NCBI GenBank assembly: GCA_963576725.1
Contig: OY755246.1
Span: forward strand, 71,354,371-71,418,370
Reading direction: 5' to 3'
Length of the DNA: 64,000 nucleotides
Source: Azorinus chamasolen
Lineage: Eukaryota > Mollusca > Bivalvia > Cardiida > Solecurtidae
How positions within the stretch are numbered: position 1 is the first letter of the stretch; each line of letters starts with the position of its first letter. Position numbers and translations under genes: made by a program. Shown in pieces: positions 20,777 through 31,257 of the stretch. The notes beneath the pieces are model-generated. The model worked only from the letters and a program-made list of their open reading frames with translations. It was not told the origin of the DNA and searched no databases.

Positions 20777-21790
20777 TTAATGAGACACGTTTCATGCCAA
20801 CTGAGTAGACCCAGATCAGACAGTTTTTACAGAGACGTCTGTACAGGGTCTGCTCTTTTTGCTTCTGGAATACTATAGATCTCATTCTACAGTTCATACT
20901 ATAGATCTCATTCTACAGTTCATACTATAGATCTCATTCTACAGTTCATACTATAGATCTCATTCTACAGTTCATACTATAGATCTCATTCTACAGTTCA
21001 TACTATAGATCTCATTCTACAGTTCATACTATAGATCTCATTCTACAGTTCATACTATAGATCTCATTCTACAGTTACTATAGATCTCATTCTACAGTTA
21101 CTATAGATCTCATTCTACAGTTCATACTATAGATCTCATTCTACAGTTCATACTATAGATCTCATTCTACAGTTCATACTATAGATCTCATTCTACAGTT
21201 CATACTATAGATCTCATTCTACAGTTCATACTATAGATCTCATTCTACAGTTCATACTATAGATCTCATTCTACAGTTCATACTATAGATCTCATTCTAC
21301 AGTTCATACTATAGATCTCATTCTACAGTTCATACTATAGATCTCATTCTACAGTTCATACTATAGATCTCATTCTACAGTTCATACTATAGATCTCATT
21401 CTACAGTTCATACTATAGATCTCATTCTACAGTTCATACTATAGATCTCATTCTACAGTTACTATAGATCTCATTCTACAGTTACTATAGATCTCATTCT
21501 ACAGTTCATACTATAGATCTCATTCTACAGTTACTATAGATCTCATTCTACAGTTACTATAGATCTCATTCTACAGTTCATACTATAGATCTCATTCTAC
21601 AGTTACTATAGATCTCATTCTACAGTTCATACTATAGATCTCATTCTACAGTTACTATAGATCTCATTCTACAGTTCATTCCATGACCAAATATTCCTGT
21701 GTTCATAATTATGCAATTATAAAATTTCACGTAATTAATATTCATGATATCATTATTTCTTACATGAATATTCATGAAGTAAATGGTTAA
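20777..21790 (-). mobile_element. TTAA-A MITE copy 13 with internal array
   Basis: TTAA at 20777 and 21787-21790. The core palindrome (CTGAGTAGACCCAGATCAG ... GTCTGCTCTTTTTGC) lies at 20800-20861. The sequence then enters the normal middle segment ACTATAGATCTCATTCTACA and stays in that segment for about 32 copies. It exits at 21678 into ATTCCATGACCAAATATTCC and the usual AATATTCATGATATCATT arm. The element is therefore complete, with one internal segment expanded from about 26 bp to 808 bp. Confidence 0.9.
20871..21678. repeat. 26/23 bp array inside a MITE, ~32 copies
   Basis: Unit ACTATAGATCTCATTCTACA plus GTTCAT (26 bp) or GTT (23 bp). About 24 long and 8 short units; the short ones cluster near 21075-21120 and after 21465. 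Units are otherwise almost invariant, so expansion is recent. Each unit carries an AGATCT palindrome. Confidence 0.95.
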
Positions 21791-22605
21791 TATTTTCAAA
21801 CTTTCTCACCACCAATATCCTTATGCAATATTCAGCCAATACTCTGCAATAACGTTCTAACTGAAATAGCTATTTTCAATACTCATTCTGACAATGGGCT
21901 TTAAAAGCATTTAAAGAGAAAGAATGAGAGACAATACGAGATAATTTATTTCTTTAATAGAGCTAGTTGTTCAGCAAAGATATTAGTAACATTTTACAGT
22001 TCATTTGAGATTCCCTATGCTCAAAAGAAAAGTTTTCAAACTACAAGCAGTAATAGATCAGCTGCATGTCTGATCTGGATCTTAACTCTTTCTAGTGGAA
22101 GTTGACACCACTTTACCTGCTGAAGAGTAACACAGTTGATCTAGATCAGTTTGCTGCATTTCCCATATGGCAGCCCATGGATCAACAGTGTTTGCATAAT
22201 GTATTATGATGTTGTTCAACTACATTGAAATGAAGTATTTGATGCTAAATTTGTACAGAACATAATAATTCTATGGTTATACAATTTACTTGGCAAAGTT
22301 TGTGAAATTTATATTCTGATTAATTCATTTTTAAAGGACATTTAATTGAACAATATTCATTATTACAACAAATGGATGAAAACTTTTAGCAAAGTATTAA
22401 GATCAATTAAGTCCTCTTTAGACCAAGGCTAGATAGAACTAGTGGTTTAGTGCATAACACTCATATATATGCATGCCAAGGAACCTAAGGCCAAGTAAAA
22501 CCTTTCAAACACCCAGTCTCCCCTCGCCACCAGTTTGTGAAACTTCACAATTAAATTTGGCACCATTTTGATCACTTTAAATTTAACTAGACTGATATGT
22601 AGCAA
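21791..22605. other. unique sequence, nothing recognised
   Basis: Only a short palindromic fragment is visible, at about 22130-22196 (CAGTTGATCTAGATCAG and ATGGATCAACAGTGTTTGC). No exon-like frame was found. Confidence 0.45.
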
Positions 22606-22735
22606 ATAGTGTAGACTCAAATAAAACGGCTCCTCCAGGAGCTGACTGATCTGGGTCTGCCTATTTGCAATAAAACGGCTCCTCCTAGAGCTGATTGATC
22701 TGGGTCTGCCTATTTGCCTAAGTTTGTCTGAATAC
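22606..22735. repeat. family D hairpin element, duplicated core
   Basis: AGCAAATAGTGTAGACTC leads into two copies of AAAACGGCTCCTCCAGGAGC plus TGATCTGGGTCTGCCTATTTGC. The end GTCTGAATACTAAGGTAATTAG recurs at 25445, 43985, 26270 and 62205, which defines a small dispersed family. Confidence 0.55.
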
Positions 22736-22774
22736 TAAGGTAATTAGTGTAGTGACAAAAAATGTCTTTTCTTT

Positions 22775-22860
22775 CCCTGTCTGTATCTAACTTTTTTTCC
22801 CCTGTCTTTATCTAAATTTGTTTTTTCCCTGTCTTTATCTAAATTCTGTGTTTTATTTGT
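22775..22860 (+). repeat. pyrimidine-rich triplication with TAG
   Basis: Three copies of a CCCTGTCTTTATCTAAATTT-like unit end in TTTTATTTGTAG at about 22851-22862. It resembles an intron 3' end (polypyrimidine tract plus AG), but no clear exon follows on the plus strand. Confidence 0.4.
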
Positions 22861-22922
22861 AGGTCTTTTACATCCATAAAGCCCAGGTCATTCTGAGTGT
22901 CCAGATGTCGGTCTTTTGTTTC

Positions 22923-23135
22923 CTATCTCAGATATCCCTGTCCCAATTCCCTCTGTGCTTTTGTAATGTCCCATGAAATTGGAACAAACCTAGACAGTAC
23001 AGAGAACAAGATGGTATCAGATATTTCCTCATTATTCCTGGGAATAATACCGTCACATAAATCACCGCCTGATAGAGCCTTATTAATATGTTTACAGAGT
23101 TCAGTCTTGGACCGCAACCTATTTGGTCTTGACAA
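22923..23135 (-). CDS. weak candidate exon, unknown protein
   Basis: A 70-codon minus-strand frame with coding-like composition (KTELCKHINKALSGGDLCDG, then NEEISDTILFSVLSRF and ISWDITKAQRELGQGYLR) and a stop. No ATG; the frame could begin after an AG at about 23108 or 23120. It abuts the 32 bp array, which may have destroyed the upstream part. The opposite strand is also open (22897-23193), so strand choice is uncertain. Family unknown. Confidence 0.2.
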   Translation of the reverse strand: MSRPNRLRSKTELCKHINKALSGGDLCDGIIPRNNEEISDTILFSVLSRFVPISWDITKAQRELGQGYLR

Positions 23136-23145
23136 TGTGTTCTTA

Positions 23146-24385
23146 AGCTTTAAGGTGCTAACAAGGACAATCTCTGGAGCTTTAAGGTGCTAACAAGGAC
23201 AATCTCTGGAGCTTTAAGGTGCTACTAAGGACAATCTCTGGAGCTTTAAGGTGCTACTAAGGACAATCTCTGGAGCTTTAAGGTGCTACTAAGGACAATC
23301 TCTGGAGCTTTAAGGTGCTAACAAGGACAATCTCTGGAGCTTTAATGTGCTACTAAGGACAATCTCTGGAGCTTTAAGGTGCTACTAAGGACAATCTCTG
23401 GAGCTTTAAGGTGCTACTAAGGACAATCTCTGGCTTTAAGGTGCTACTAAGGACAATCTCTGGAGCTTTAAGGTGCTACTAAGGACAATCTCTGGAGCTT
23501 TAAGGTGCTACTAAGGACAATCTCTGGAGCTTTAAGGTGCTACTAAGGACAATCTCTGGAGCTTTAAGGTGCTACTAAGGACAATCTCTGGAGCTTTAAG
23601 GTGCTACTAAGGACAATCTCTGGAGCTTTAAGGTGCTACTAAGGACAATCTCTGGCTTTAAGGTGCTACTAAGGACAATCTCTGGAGCTTTAAGGTGCTA
23701 CTAAGGACAATCTCTGGAGCTTTAAGGTGCTACTAAGGACAATCTCTGGAGCTTTAAGGTGCTATTAAGGACAATCTCTGGAGCTTTAAGGTGCTACTAA
23801 GGACAATCTCTGGAGCTTTAAGGTGCTACTAAGGACAATCTCTGGAGCTTTAAGGTGCTACTAAGGACAATCTCTGGAGCTTTAAGGTGCTACTAAGGAC
23901 AATCTCTGGAGCTTTAAGGTGCTACTAAGGACAATCTCTGGAGCTTTAAGGTGCTACTAAGGACAATCTCTGGAGCTTTAAGGTGCTACTAAGGACAATC
24001 TCTGGAGCTTTAAGGTGCTACTAAGGACAATCTCTGGAGCTTTAAGGTGCTACTAAGGACAATCTCTGGAGCTTTAAGGTGCTACTAAGGACAATCTCTG
24101 GCTTTAAGGTGCTACTAAGGACAATCTCTGGAGCTTTAAGGTGCTACTAAGGACAATCTCTGGAGCTTTAAGGTGCTACTAAGGACAATCTCTGGAGCTT
24201 TAAGGTGCTTTAAGGTGCTACTAAGGACAATCTCTGGAGCTTTAAGGTGCTACTAAGGACAATCTCTGGAGCTTTAAGGTGCTACTAAGGACAATCTCTG
24301 GAAGCTTTAAGGTGCTACTAAGGACTAAGGTGCTACTAAGGACAATCTCTGGAAGCTTTAAGGTGCTACTAAGGACAATCTCTGG
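23146..24385. repeat. 32 bp minisatellite array, ~38 copies
   Basis: Unit CTTTAAGGTGCTACTAAGGA then CAATCTCTGGAG. It is extremely homogeneous. The first few units carry CTAACAAGG instead of CTACTAAGG, a few lack GAG, and the last ones have GAAGC. Divergent units sit at the edges and identical ones in the middle, as expected for ongoing expansion. Confidence 0.95.
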
Positions 24386-24820
24386 AATCCCATTAACAGT
24401 TGCAACCTACAGACTTGATGCTACATAGCCTACACCATAATCAGCATGGCAACTATCTCATGCACAGATCATTGTTCTGTACAACAACACAGACAATCTC
24501 ATACATAAATTGGCTGAGCAAAAGTCACTTTCTTCCATATACAGTTTAAGAAGTTTGTGGAGCGATTTATGGTTATCAATCCTTATACTAAAGTCCAACA
24601 GCCAACTACAAACAATACATGATAGCTTATACGATCCCAGGAACTTAATGGGTCGGAAAGGACATGAAATGGCCTTTATCACTTTACAATTACTTACTAA
24701 GAATTCTCCTTGTATTTACCCTAATAACCTGAAGTATTCATCAACCTAGTCTTCCCTCTCTACCAGTTTGTACAGCTGAGTTCTGCTCCAGTTTTCCAGC
24801 TATAACCCTGTATTCATTAG
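24386..24820. other. unique sequence between two arrays
   Basis: Open frames exist on both strands (24510-24749 plus, 24458-24682 minus) but neither has splice signals or a recognisable motif. Confidence 0.4.
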
Positions 24821-25325
24821 AAACCCTTTAAATGCCTTTGCAAACAGAGTAAATCCAGATCAGACAGCTCCTGTAGAAGTCACCGAGATCAGACAGCTCC
24901 TGTAGAAGCCACCCAGATCAGACAGTTCCTGTAGAAGCCACCCAGATCAGACAGTTCCTGTAGAAGTCACCCAGATCAGACAGCTCCTGTAGAAGCCACC
25001 CAGATCAGACAGTTCCTGTAGAAGCCACCCAGATCAGACAGTTCCTGTAGAAGTCATCCAGATCAGACAGTTCCTGTAGAAGCCATCCAGATCAGACAGT
25101 TCCTGTACATATCAGACAGTTCCTGTAGAAGCCACCCAGATCAGACAGTTCCTGTAGAAGCCACCCAGATCAGACAGTTCCTGTAGAAGCCATCCAGATC
25201 AGACAGCTCCTGTAGAAGCCATCTGACCAGGGTCTGCTCTGTTGTTTAATGAATAATATAGATTCCATTCTGTGTTCAGATGCTATAATAATGTCACAAT
25301 GTTATTTCTTACACGAAAAGGTTAA
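24821..25325 (-). mobile_element. TTAA-A MITE copy 14 with expanded core arm
   Basis: Begins AAACCCTTTAAATGCCTTTG. The core arm AACAGAGTAAATCCAGATC enters a 29 bp array, and the element resumes with ATCTGACCAGGGTCTGCTCT at about 25218. The middle is TAGATTCCATTCTG, and it ends with TTAA at 25322-25325. The AATATTCAT arm is partly lost (TGTTATTTCTTACACG). Confidence 0.85.
24858..25215. repeat. 29 bp array from a MITE palindrome arm
   Basis: About 12 copies of ACCCAGATCAGACAGTTCCT plus GTAGAAGCC. The unit is exactly the left arm and centre of the TTAA-A palindrome (CCAGATCAGACAGCTCCTGTAG). Confidence 0.9.
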
Positions 25326-25463
25326 ATTAGACAGCCATAGTAGCAAATAGCCTAGACTGTGAGCAGGAGGGTTTTGATAGCCTAGACTGTGAGCAGGAGG
25401 GTTTTGTAGCAAATAGTCTAGACTGTGAGCAGGAGTGTTTTGATTTGTCTAAGTTAGTTTGTC
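25326..25463. repeat. family D fragment with tandem duplication
   Basis: Three copies of TAGACTGTGAGCAGGAGGG plus TTTTGTAGCAAATAG, followed by TTTGTCCAAATACTTCAGG, the family D end. Confidence 0.55.
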
Positions 25464-26232
25464 CAAATACTTCAGGTAACTAAGGTAACTCTCCTTCACA
25501 GGTCATGTCTAGCTATATAGCAGGTAACTAGGGTGTTTTATTATTATTAACTCTCCCTGGTGATGTCTAGCTATAGCAGGTAACTAGGGTAACTCTCCCT
25601 GGTGATGTCTAGCTATAGCAGGTAACTAGAGTAACTCTCCCTGGTCATGTCTAGCTATAGCAGGTAACTAGGGTAACTCTCCCTGGTCATGTCTATATCT
25701 ATAGCAGGTAACTAGGGTAACTCTCCCTGGTCATATCTATATCTATATAGCAGGTAACTAGGGTAACTCTCCCTGGTGATGTCTAGCTATAGCAGGTAAC
25801 TAGGGTAACTCTCCCTGGTCATGTCTATATCTATAGCAGGTAACTAGGGTAACTCTCCCTGGTCATGTCTAGCTATAGCAGGTAACTAGGGTAACTGTCC
25901 CTGGTCATGTCTAGCTATATGGCAGGTAACTAGGGTAACTGTCTCAGGTCATGTCTAGCTATATGGCAGGTAACTGTCTCTGGTCATGTCTAGCTATATG
26001 GCAGGTAACTAGGGTAACTGTCTCAGGTCATGTCTAGCTATATGGCAGGTAATTGTCCCTGGTCATGTCTAGCTATATGGCAGGTAACTGTCTCTGGTCA
26101 TGTCTAGCTATATGGCAGGTAACTGTCTCTGGTCATGTCTAGCTATATAGCAGGTGACTAGGGTAACTGTCTCTGGTCATGTCTAGCTATACGGCAGGTA
26201 ACTAGGGTAACTGTCCCTGGTCATGTCTGTCT
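25464..26232. repeat. ~42 bp minisatellite array, ~18 copies
   Basis: Unit CAGGTAACTAGGGTAACTCT then CCCTGGTCATGTCTAGCTATA. Units of 28-47 bp occur after about 25970, where the TAGGGTAACT part is skipped in alternate copies. It starts in the family D end sequence (ACTTCAGGTAACTAAGG), so it may be seeded there. Confidence 0.9.
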
Positions 26233-26319
26233 ATACAACTGAAGAATGTCTACACTATTTGCATAGACTTGTCTGTCTGAATACTTCAGGTACTCTCTGG
26301 TCAATTGAAGTATTATAAC

Positions 26320-26387
26320 AAATTAATCTCATTCATATTCATGACATCATTATTTCTTACCTGAATATTCATGGCAGAAATGGTTAA
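26320..26387 (-). mobile_element. TTAA-A solo terminal arm
   Basis: CATATTCATGACATCATTATT and CCTGAATATTCATGGCAG end in TTAA at 26384-26387. Core and other end are absent. Confidence 0.6.
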
Positions 26388-26400
26388 TGCAATTTTACCC

Positions 26401-26533
26401 TTAATTTCCTGAATATTCATGTAAGAAATAATGTCTTTATGAATATTATAACTCACAGGATTTTTATATCATCTAATTAATATTCATGATGTCGTTATTT
26501 CTTACACTAATATGTCATAGTGTAATTGGTTAA
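26401..26533. mobile_element. TTAA-A two-armed palindrome without core
   Basis: TTAA at 26401 and 26530 enclose two AATATTCAT arms in opposite orientation (CCTGAATATTCATGTAAGAA ... TTAATATTCATGATGTCGTT). A normal copy has this arm on one side only, so this is a rearranged element with two left ends. Confidence 0.7.
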
Positions 26534-26639
26534 ATGCTCTCTCATCATGCAATGGCCTATTATTATCTACTAATATAGAATACATGTTAGTATGAAAACC
26601 TGCGCAGACCAATTCCTCTGGAGGAGCCTTCTACAGTGT

Positions 26640-26890
26640 TTGGCAATACCAGTCTATAACCTTATACCTGCTGTGGGTGAATCTTTGGATCCAGATGGCA
26701 TCTCATCTGTGGATCCACAGATGGCATCTCATCTGTAGATCCAGATGGCATCTTATCTGATCCAAACTTTTTGACACTCAGATCATATTTTTGAAAAGGA
26801 ATTTGAAAAGTGAAGCAGACAACATAGCAATATTGTCAAAATTTTGCTTAGCAGACCAAAGATTAAATCATTGTTTGATTCTAAGTGCAG
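26640..26890. repeat. TTAA-B fragment with triplicated arm
   Basis: Three copies of GGATCCAGATGGCATCTCAT, then CTGATCCAAACTTTTTGACA and the AAGTGAAGCAGACAACATAG tail of TTAA-B. Confidence 0.55.
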
Positions 26891-27129
26891 GCAATTATAA
26901 ATGTAACAATAAATTTGTCTTGTAATAGTGAGACACCCAGCTGGATTTGGCACTTTTGAACAGCCATTTATACAACAACGGCCACTCAGCTACCAACAAT
27001 ACAATACTTATATAACCTTAAGCTCACTTCAAGCTATATTGATCATCTGAAATAACTATTATGGTCAATAGCAGAAAGACATCTGTTTCACACAAGTTTG
27101 AAGTTCTCAGGGCTCCATTCAGATGGAGA

Positions 27130-27537
27130 AAACAATGTCTGAGGGCTGTAGATAAACAATGTCTGAGGGCTGTAGATAAACAATGTCTGAGGGCTGTAGA
27201 TAAACAATGTCTGAGGGCTATAGATAAACAATGTCTAAGGGCTATAGATAAACAATGTCTGAGGGCTATAGATAAACAATGTCTAAGGGCTGTAATAAAC
27301 AATGTGTGAGGGCTGTAGATAAACAATGTGTGAGGGCTGTAATAAACAATGTGTGAGGGCTGTAATAAACAATGTGTGAGGGCTGTAATAAACAATGTGT
27401 GAGGGCTGTAGATAAACAATGTCTAAGGGCTATAGATAAACAATGTCTAAGGGCTATAGATAAACAATGTGTGAGGGCTGTAGATAAACAATGTCTAAGG
27501 GCTGTAGATAAACAATGTGTGAGGGCTGTAGATAAAT
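27130..27537. repeat. 24 bp minisatellite array, ~17 copies
   Basis: Unit AAACAATGTCTGAGGGCTGT plus AGAT; some copies are 23 bp (TAAT). The 24 bp period yields an eight-residue repeat (KQCLRAVD) on the plus strand and HCLSIALR-type repeats on the minus strand. Frame changes at the 23 bp copies break both, so neither is a gene. Confidence 0.9.
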
Positions 27538-27618
27538 TCTCTTATTTCTCAGCCAAACCCTATCTTGTGGCTAGTCAGTACAATTAGAATCACTTTAGAG
27601 AATGATAGAGTCTCTTCC

Positions 27619-27889
27619 TTAATCCTTTACTCCATGAATATTTATGGAAGATCTAATGTTTGTATGAATATTTATGTAAGATCTAATGTTTGTATGAATA
27701 TCAATTAGTTTAATATTTAGTATAGCATAAAAGCAAGAAAAAATGGTGAAAACTATAGAATAAGAGCTATACTATATCATGAGCAAACAGAGCAGACCCT
27801 AATCAGAAGACTCCTATAGGAGCCGTCTGATCTGGGTCTACTCTGTTTGCAATGGTAGAGAAAGGCGTATTTATGGAGGAAAGGGTTAA
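27619..27889 (+). mobile_element. TTAA-A MITE copy 16, reference-quality
   Basis: Perfect TTAA at 27619-27622 and 27886-27889. The left end TCCTTTACTCCATGAATA and right end TATTTATGGAGGAAAGGG match at 15 of 18 positions as inverted repeats. The core palindrome 27782-27851 (GCAAACAGAGCAGACCCT ... GGGTCTACTCTGTTTGC) is nearly complete around GACTCCTATAGGAGCCGTC. A 37 bp duplication (GAATATTTATG.AAGATCTA) lies in the left arm. Confidence 0.9.
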
Positions 27890-27930
27890 TTATCCACAGT
27901 TCTATCATCTGTATTTCATGATATGACCTT

Positions 27931-28175
27931 TGACCCTTTACTCCAACAATATTCAAGAAAGAAATAATGACATCTTGAATTAATTTAGATTAATTTTTAA
28001 AATGGCATATTAACAGGAAATATTTACCAAGGGAGATTCTGTAGAATCAGATCTATAGTATTCCATTAGCAAACAGTGCAGAGCCTGATCAGACAGCTCT
28101 TACAGGAGCCATCTGATCTGGGTCTACTCTGTTCACAAAAGCATAAAATGGCATATTTATGGAGTAAAGGGTTAA
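27931..28175 (+). mobile_element. TTAA-A MITE copy 17
   Basis: GACCCTTTACTCCAACAATA at the left and ATTTATGGAGTAAAGGGTTAA near 28155-28175 at the right. The core palindrome lies at about 28069-28136, with the centre CAGCTCTTACAGGAGCCATC. It lies only 41 bp from copy 16 in the same orientation. Confidence 0.85.
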
Positions 28176-28544
28176 GGCAATTAGTTTGAATTCAGATGAG
28201 CTATCAAGTAACCTTCAATCTGTAAATAAGATCCCCACACACAGATGCCGTTACAAATGTTTGTTAGAGTGTAGAACTTGTGACTGTTGAACAAGTGTAT
28301 GGAGTTTTTAAGATTTGCATGAATAGTAAAGAAGTACCAGCCAATGTTAAAGTTTCCAGACAATTAGAACGACAATGACTACAATGGCGATGAGGAAGCT
28401 GGAGTTTAACAATAACAACAGACGAGCTAATAACAGAGTATATGTCAAATACTGAAATCCTCCTTTCTCTTCCAAACCCTGTATTGCCACCACTTATTTG
28501 ACAGTCATCTCAAAGAAAAAATATTTATTCCTTTTGCTGCCATA
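28176..28544. other. unique sequence, nothing recognised
   Basis: No repeat or coding signal that I can support. Confidence 0.45.
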
Positions 28545-28727
28545 GTGAACCAATGTGATAAAAGTTACAAAAAGTCTGGATCCAGATCCAGATAAAATGC
28601 CAAATTATACTCAGTCTCATCAGGATCCAAACTGTTTGGCATTTTGACAATATTTGGTATGAAATTGAAGGAACTCCACGTTGCCACCTAACACTGTAGA
28701 TAATTATAGCTAACAGTGATGGAAGGA
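28545..28727. mobile_element. TTAA-B family copy
   Basis: Core pair TCTGGATCCAGATCCAGAT (28575) and CTCATCAGGATCCAAACT (28616), then GTTTGGCATTTTGACAATAT and a long tail. The right end is replaced by the 29 bp array. Confidence 0.55.
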
Positions 28728-29217
28728 TTAATATACCCATATGCATCTTAGTGTTATTAATATACCGATATGCATCTTAGTGTTATTAATATACCGATAT
28801 GCATCTTAGTGTTATTAATATACCGATATGCATCTTAGTGTTATTAATATACCCATATGCATCTTAGTGTTATTAATATACCGATATGCATCTTATTTTT
28901 ATTAATATACCCATATGCATCTTAGTGTTATTAATATACCCATATGCATCTTATTGTTATTAATATACCCATATGCATCTTAGTGTTATTAATATACCCA
29001 TATGCATCTTAATGTTATTAATATACCCATATGCATCTTAGTGTTATTAATATACCCATATGCATCTTAGTGTTATTAATATACCCATATGCATCTTAGT
29101 GTTATTAATATACCCATATGCATCTTAGTGTTATTAATATACCCATATGCATCTTAGTGTTATTAATATACCCATATGCATCTTATTGTTATTAATATAC
29201 CCATATGCATCTTATTG
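28728..29217. repeat. 29 bp minisatellite array, ~17 copies
   Basis: Unit TTATTAATATACCCATATGC plus ATCTTAGTG. The first copies carry ACCGATATG and later ones ACCCATATG, so two subtypes are arranged in blocks. Confidence 0.92.
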
Positions 29218-29900
29218 TTTTTCCAGAGTACTTTTTAGCAAGACTGTGAAATAATATGCTGGAAGTTATTAGAAATTGAGACTGTGATCTGAATCAAAAC
29301 TTTTAACTGGTTTAAATTTCACTCTGATTAACAGGAATGTTTTGTTGTCTGTATTTCATTATCAAATGCCTACCAAAACAAAGCAGTTTGATTGAAAGAG
29401 ATTTGTTTTCGTACTAATTAAGCTAGGAGAAATCCTCCCATCTTCTGCTTTAGTTTTTATTGGCATGGTCTTCCAGAGAACTGAGGAATCCTAGTTAGCT
29501 GTGATACGATATGTCATAACTAATATGTCAACCTGGGAGAAACCCATTCAACCACTTAGCTTAGCCTGTCGACTATGCATTGCAAGGTAACAATCAAGAC
29601 AAGCATCCAGGTCAAATACCAACCAAACATGCTTAAGTTGTAAACAAGCTCTTTATCCCCAATTAGACTATAGATATTTCAAAGCAAAATAGAAATAGGT
29701 TTTTATCAAGACATAAACCAGACCTTACATATCAAAGGTGTAACAGTGTTATTCAGCAGATGGTGGGTTAGTTTTCTTATCTGTAGATGTCAAAATACAT
29801 CAAAAACAAGACCCTGTTTGTTGTGAGCAAATATTTATTATGTCAAGTTCCAGCATGGCCAATAACATTGGGTCTAATTCGAGGATAAATATAGTTTCTC
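29218..29900. other. unique sequence, nothing recognised
   Basis: Nearly 700 bp without repeats. No frame stands out, and it may be intronic or intergenic. Confidence 0.45.
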
Positions 29901-30115
29901 TTAACCCTTTAGTTGATAGAGACACATGTAGGAACCATCTGAACAGGGTCTGCACTGTTTGCATATCATCGGGAATTACACATATACCAGTATTGGATGC
30001 TACAGTTTCTGCAAAACATAAAATCCTATGTTCATACATTTTGCATATTGTTCTGCAACTAAATATTCATGATGTGATTATTTCTTACATGTATATTCAT
30101 TAGGTACAGGGTTTA
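29901..30115 (-). mobile_element. TTAA-A MITE copy 18
   Basis: TTAACCCTTTAGTTGATAGA at 29901. The core is reduced to its right arm (GAACAGGGTCTGCACTGTTTGC near 29940-29961). The AATATTCATGATGTGATTATT arm is at about 30063, with a degraded right end. Confidence 0.75.
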
Positions 30116-30191
30116 CAGCTAACAAACATGTAGTCAATGTCTACCGTTGACCTCTTTCATGCCTTACATCAACACATATATATATTTACCC

Positions 30192-30464
30192 TTAACCCTT
30201 TCCTCCATGATTATAAATTGGAGAATTAATACTGCATGAATATTCGTGGGCTGAACGTTTATAATTACACACTATCAAGGAAATGTTTGCCTGTGGAAGA
30301 AACCTCATAATCAGATCATCAGGCAGCTGACCCTGGGGTCACACAGCTCCTACAGGAACTGTCTCATCAGGCAGCTGACCCTGGGGTCACACAGCTCCTA
30401 CCGTCTCATCAGGGTCTACTCTGTTTGCAAAGGTGCCAAAAGCTGTCTGTGAGGGAATGGGTTG
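30192..30464 (+). mobile_element. TTAA-A MITE copy 19 with duplicated core arm
   Basis: TTAACCCTTTCCTCCATGAT at 30192. The core segment CAGGCAGCTGACCCTGGGGT plus CACACAGCTCCTAC is present twice (30320 and 30368), followed by GGGTCTACTCTGTTTGC. This is a two-copy early stage of the kind of expansion seen at 24858. Confidence 0.8.
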
Positions 30465-30530
30465 ATATTCAAGCAAAGAAACCTGAAGGAACAATTTGAT
30501 CCTGGTCTACTTTGTTTGCTACTTCATTAT

Positions 30531-30781
30531 TTAACCATTTACCTGATGAATAATCATGTGAGAAATAAGGATTGTATCAATACTGATTGATTAGCTGAAT
30601 TTTTATTTTCAAATCATGAACCCAGGAATGTTTGGTCAAAACAGACACTGTAGAATCTCATCTATATTATTTCATAAACAAGCAGCAGATCATGATCATG
30701 ATCCGGCTCCTAGAGGAGCTGTCTGATCCGAGTCTTCTCTGCAAAGGTGTTAAAAATTGTTCCTATGAGGTAAAGCATTAA
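30531..30781 (+). mobile_element. TTAA-A MITE copy 20
   Basis: TTAACCATTTACCTGATGAA at 30531 and ATGAGGTAAAGCATTAA at 30765-30781. The core centre CGGCTCCTAGAGGAGCTGTC is preserved; the left core arm has decayed (AAGCAGCAGATCATGATC). Confidence 0.8.
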
Positions 30782-31257
30782 CCCAAATATAACTTATTCA
30801 AGTACATTATTGTTAGCCAATTTACATTGTTGAAATGTTTTGGATCCAGATCTGGCGATGATCTGCTTATGTTTTGTTAGCTAATCTAGCTGCAGCATGT
30901 AAGTAGATACTCATCAGTGGACTCCCATCAGAACAGTGAAAAGACTATTGGACTTCACGATGCTTCAATGGACCTACCAGAGAAAAATAAACAATGCCCA
31001 TTGATCTGTTCTGATCTCTAAATTAGATTTGTGTAATTCCCTGGAGAGACTTGTTGGGAAACTGCTATAAAGTCATTTTTTATTTACATGCAAGGGGAAT
31101 ATTCGCACATACCAATTATTAATGGAATTCCTGCAATCCATGTGAGCAATCGGCAAAAAAACAATTTAGGCAAAGTCAATATCTCGACAAACTGGAATGA
31201 GATAATCATAATCATGTAAATGGAGATGACTGTAAATGTAAATTACTGAATACTACT
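30782..31257. other. unique sequence, nothing recognised
   Basis: No supported features. Confidence 0.45.

Noticed and set aside
20871..21678. CRISPR-like array
   Set aside because: Units are contiguous with no unique spacers, and the context is eukaryotic.
27024..27587. Opposed frames reading KQCLRAVD and HCLSIALR repeats
   Set aside because: 24 bp unit by-product; 23 bp units shift the frame.
27782..27851. microRNA precursor
   Set aside because: The hairpin is the shared core of about 40 dispersed MITE copies, so a dedicated miRNA gene is not the simplest reading. Small RNAs from it remain possible.
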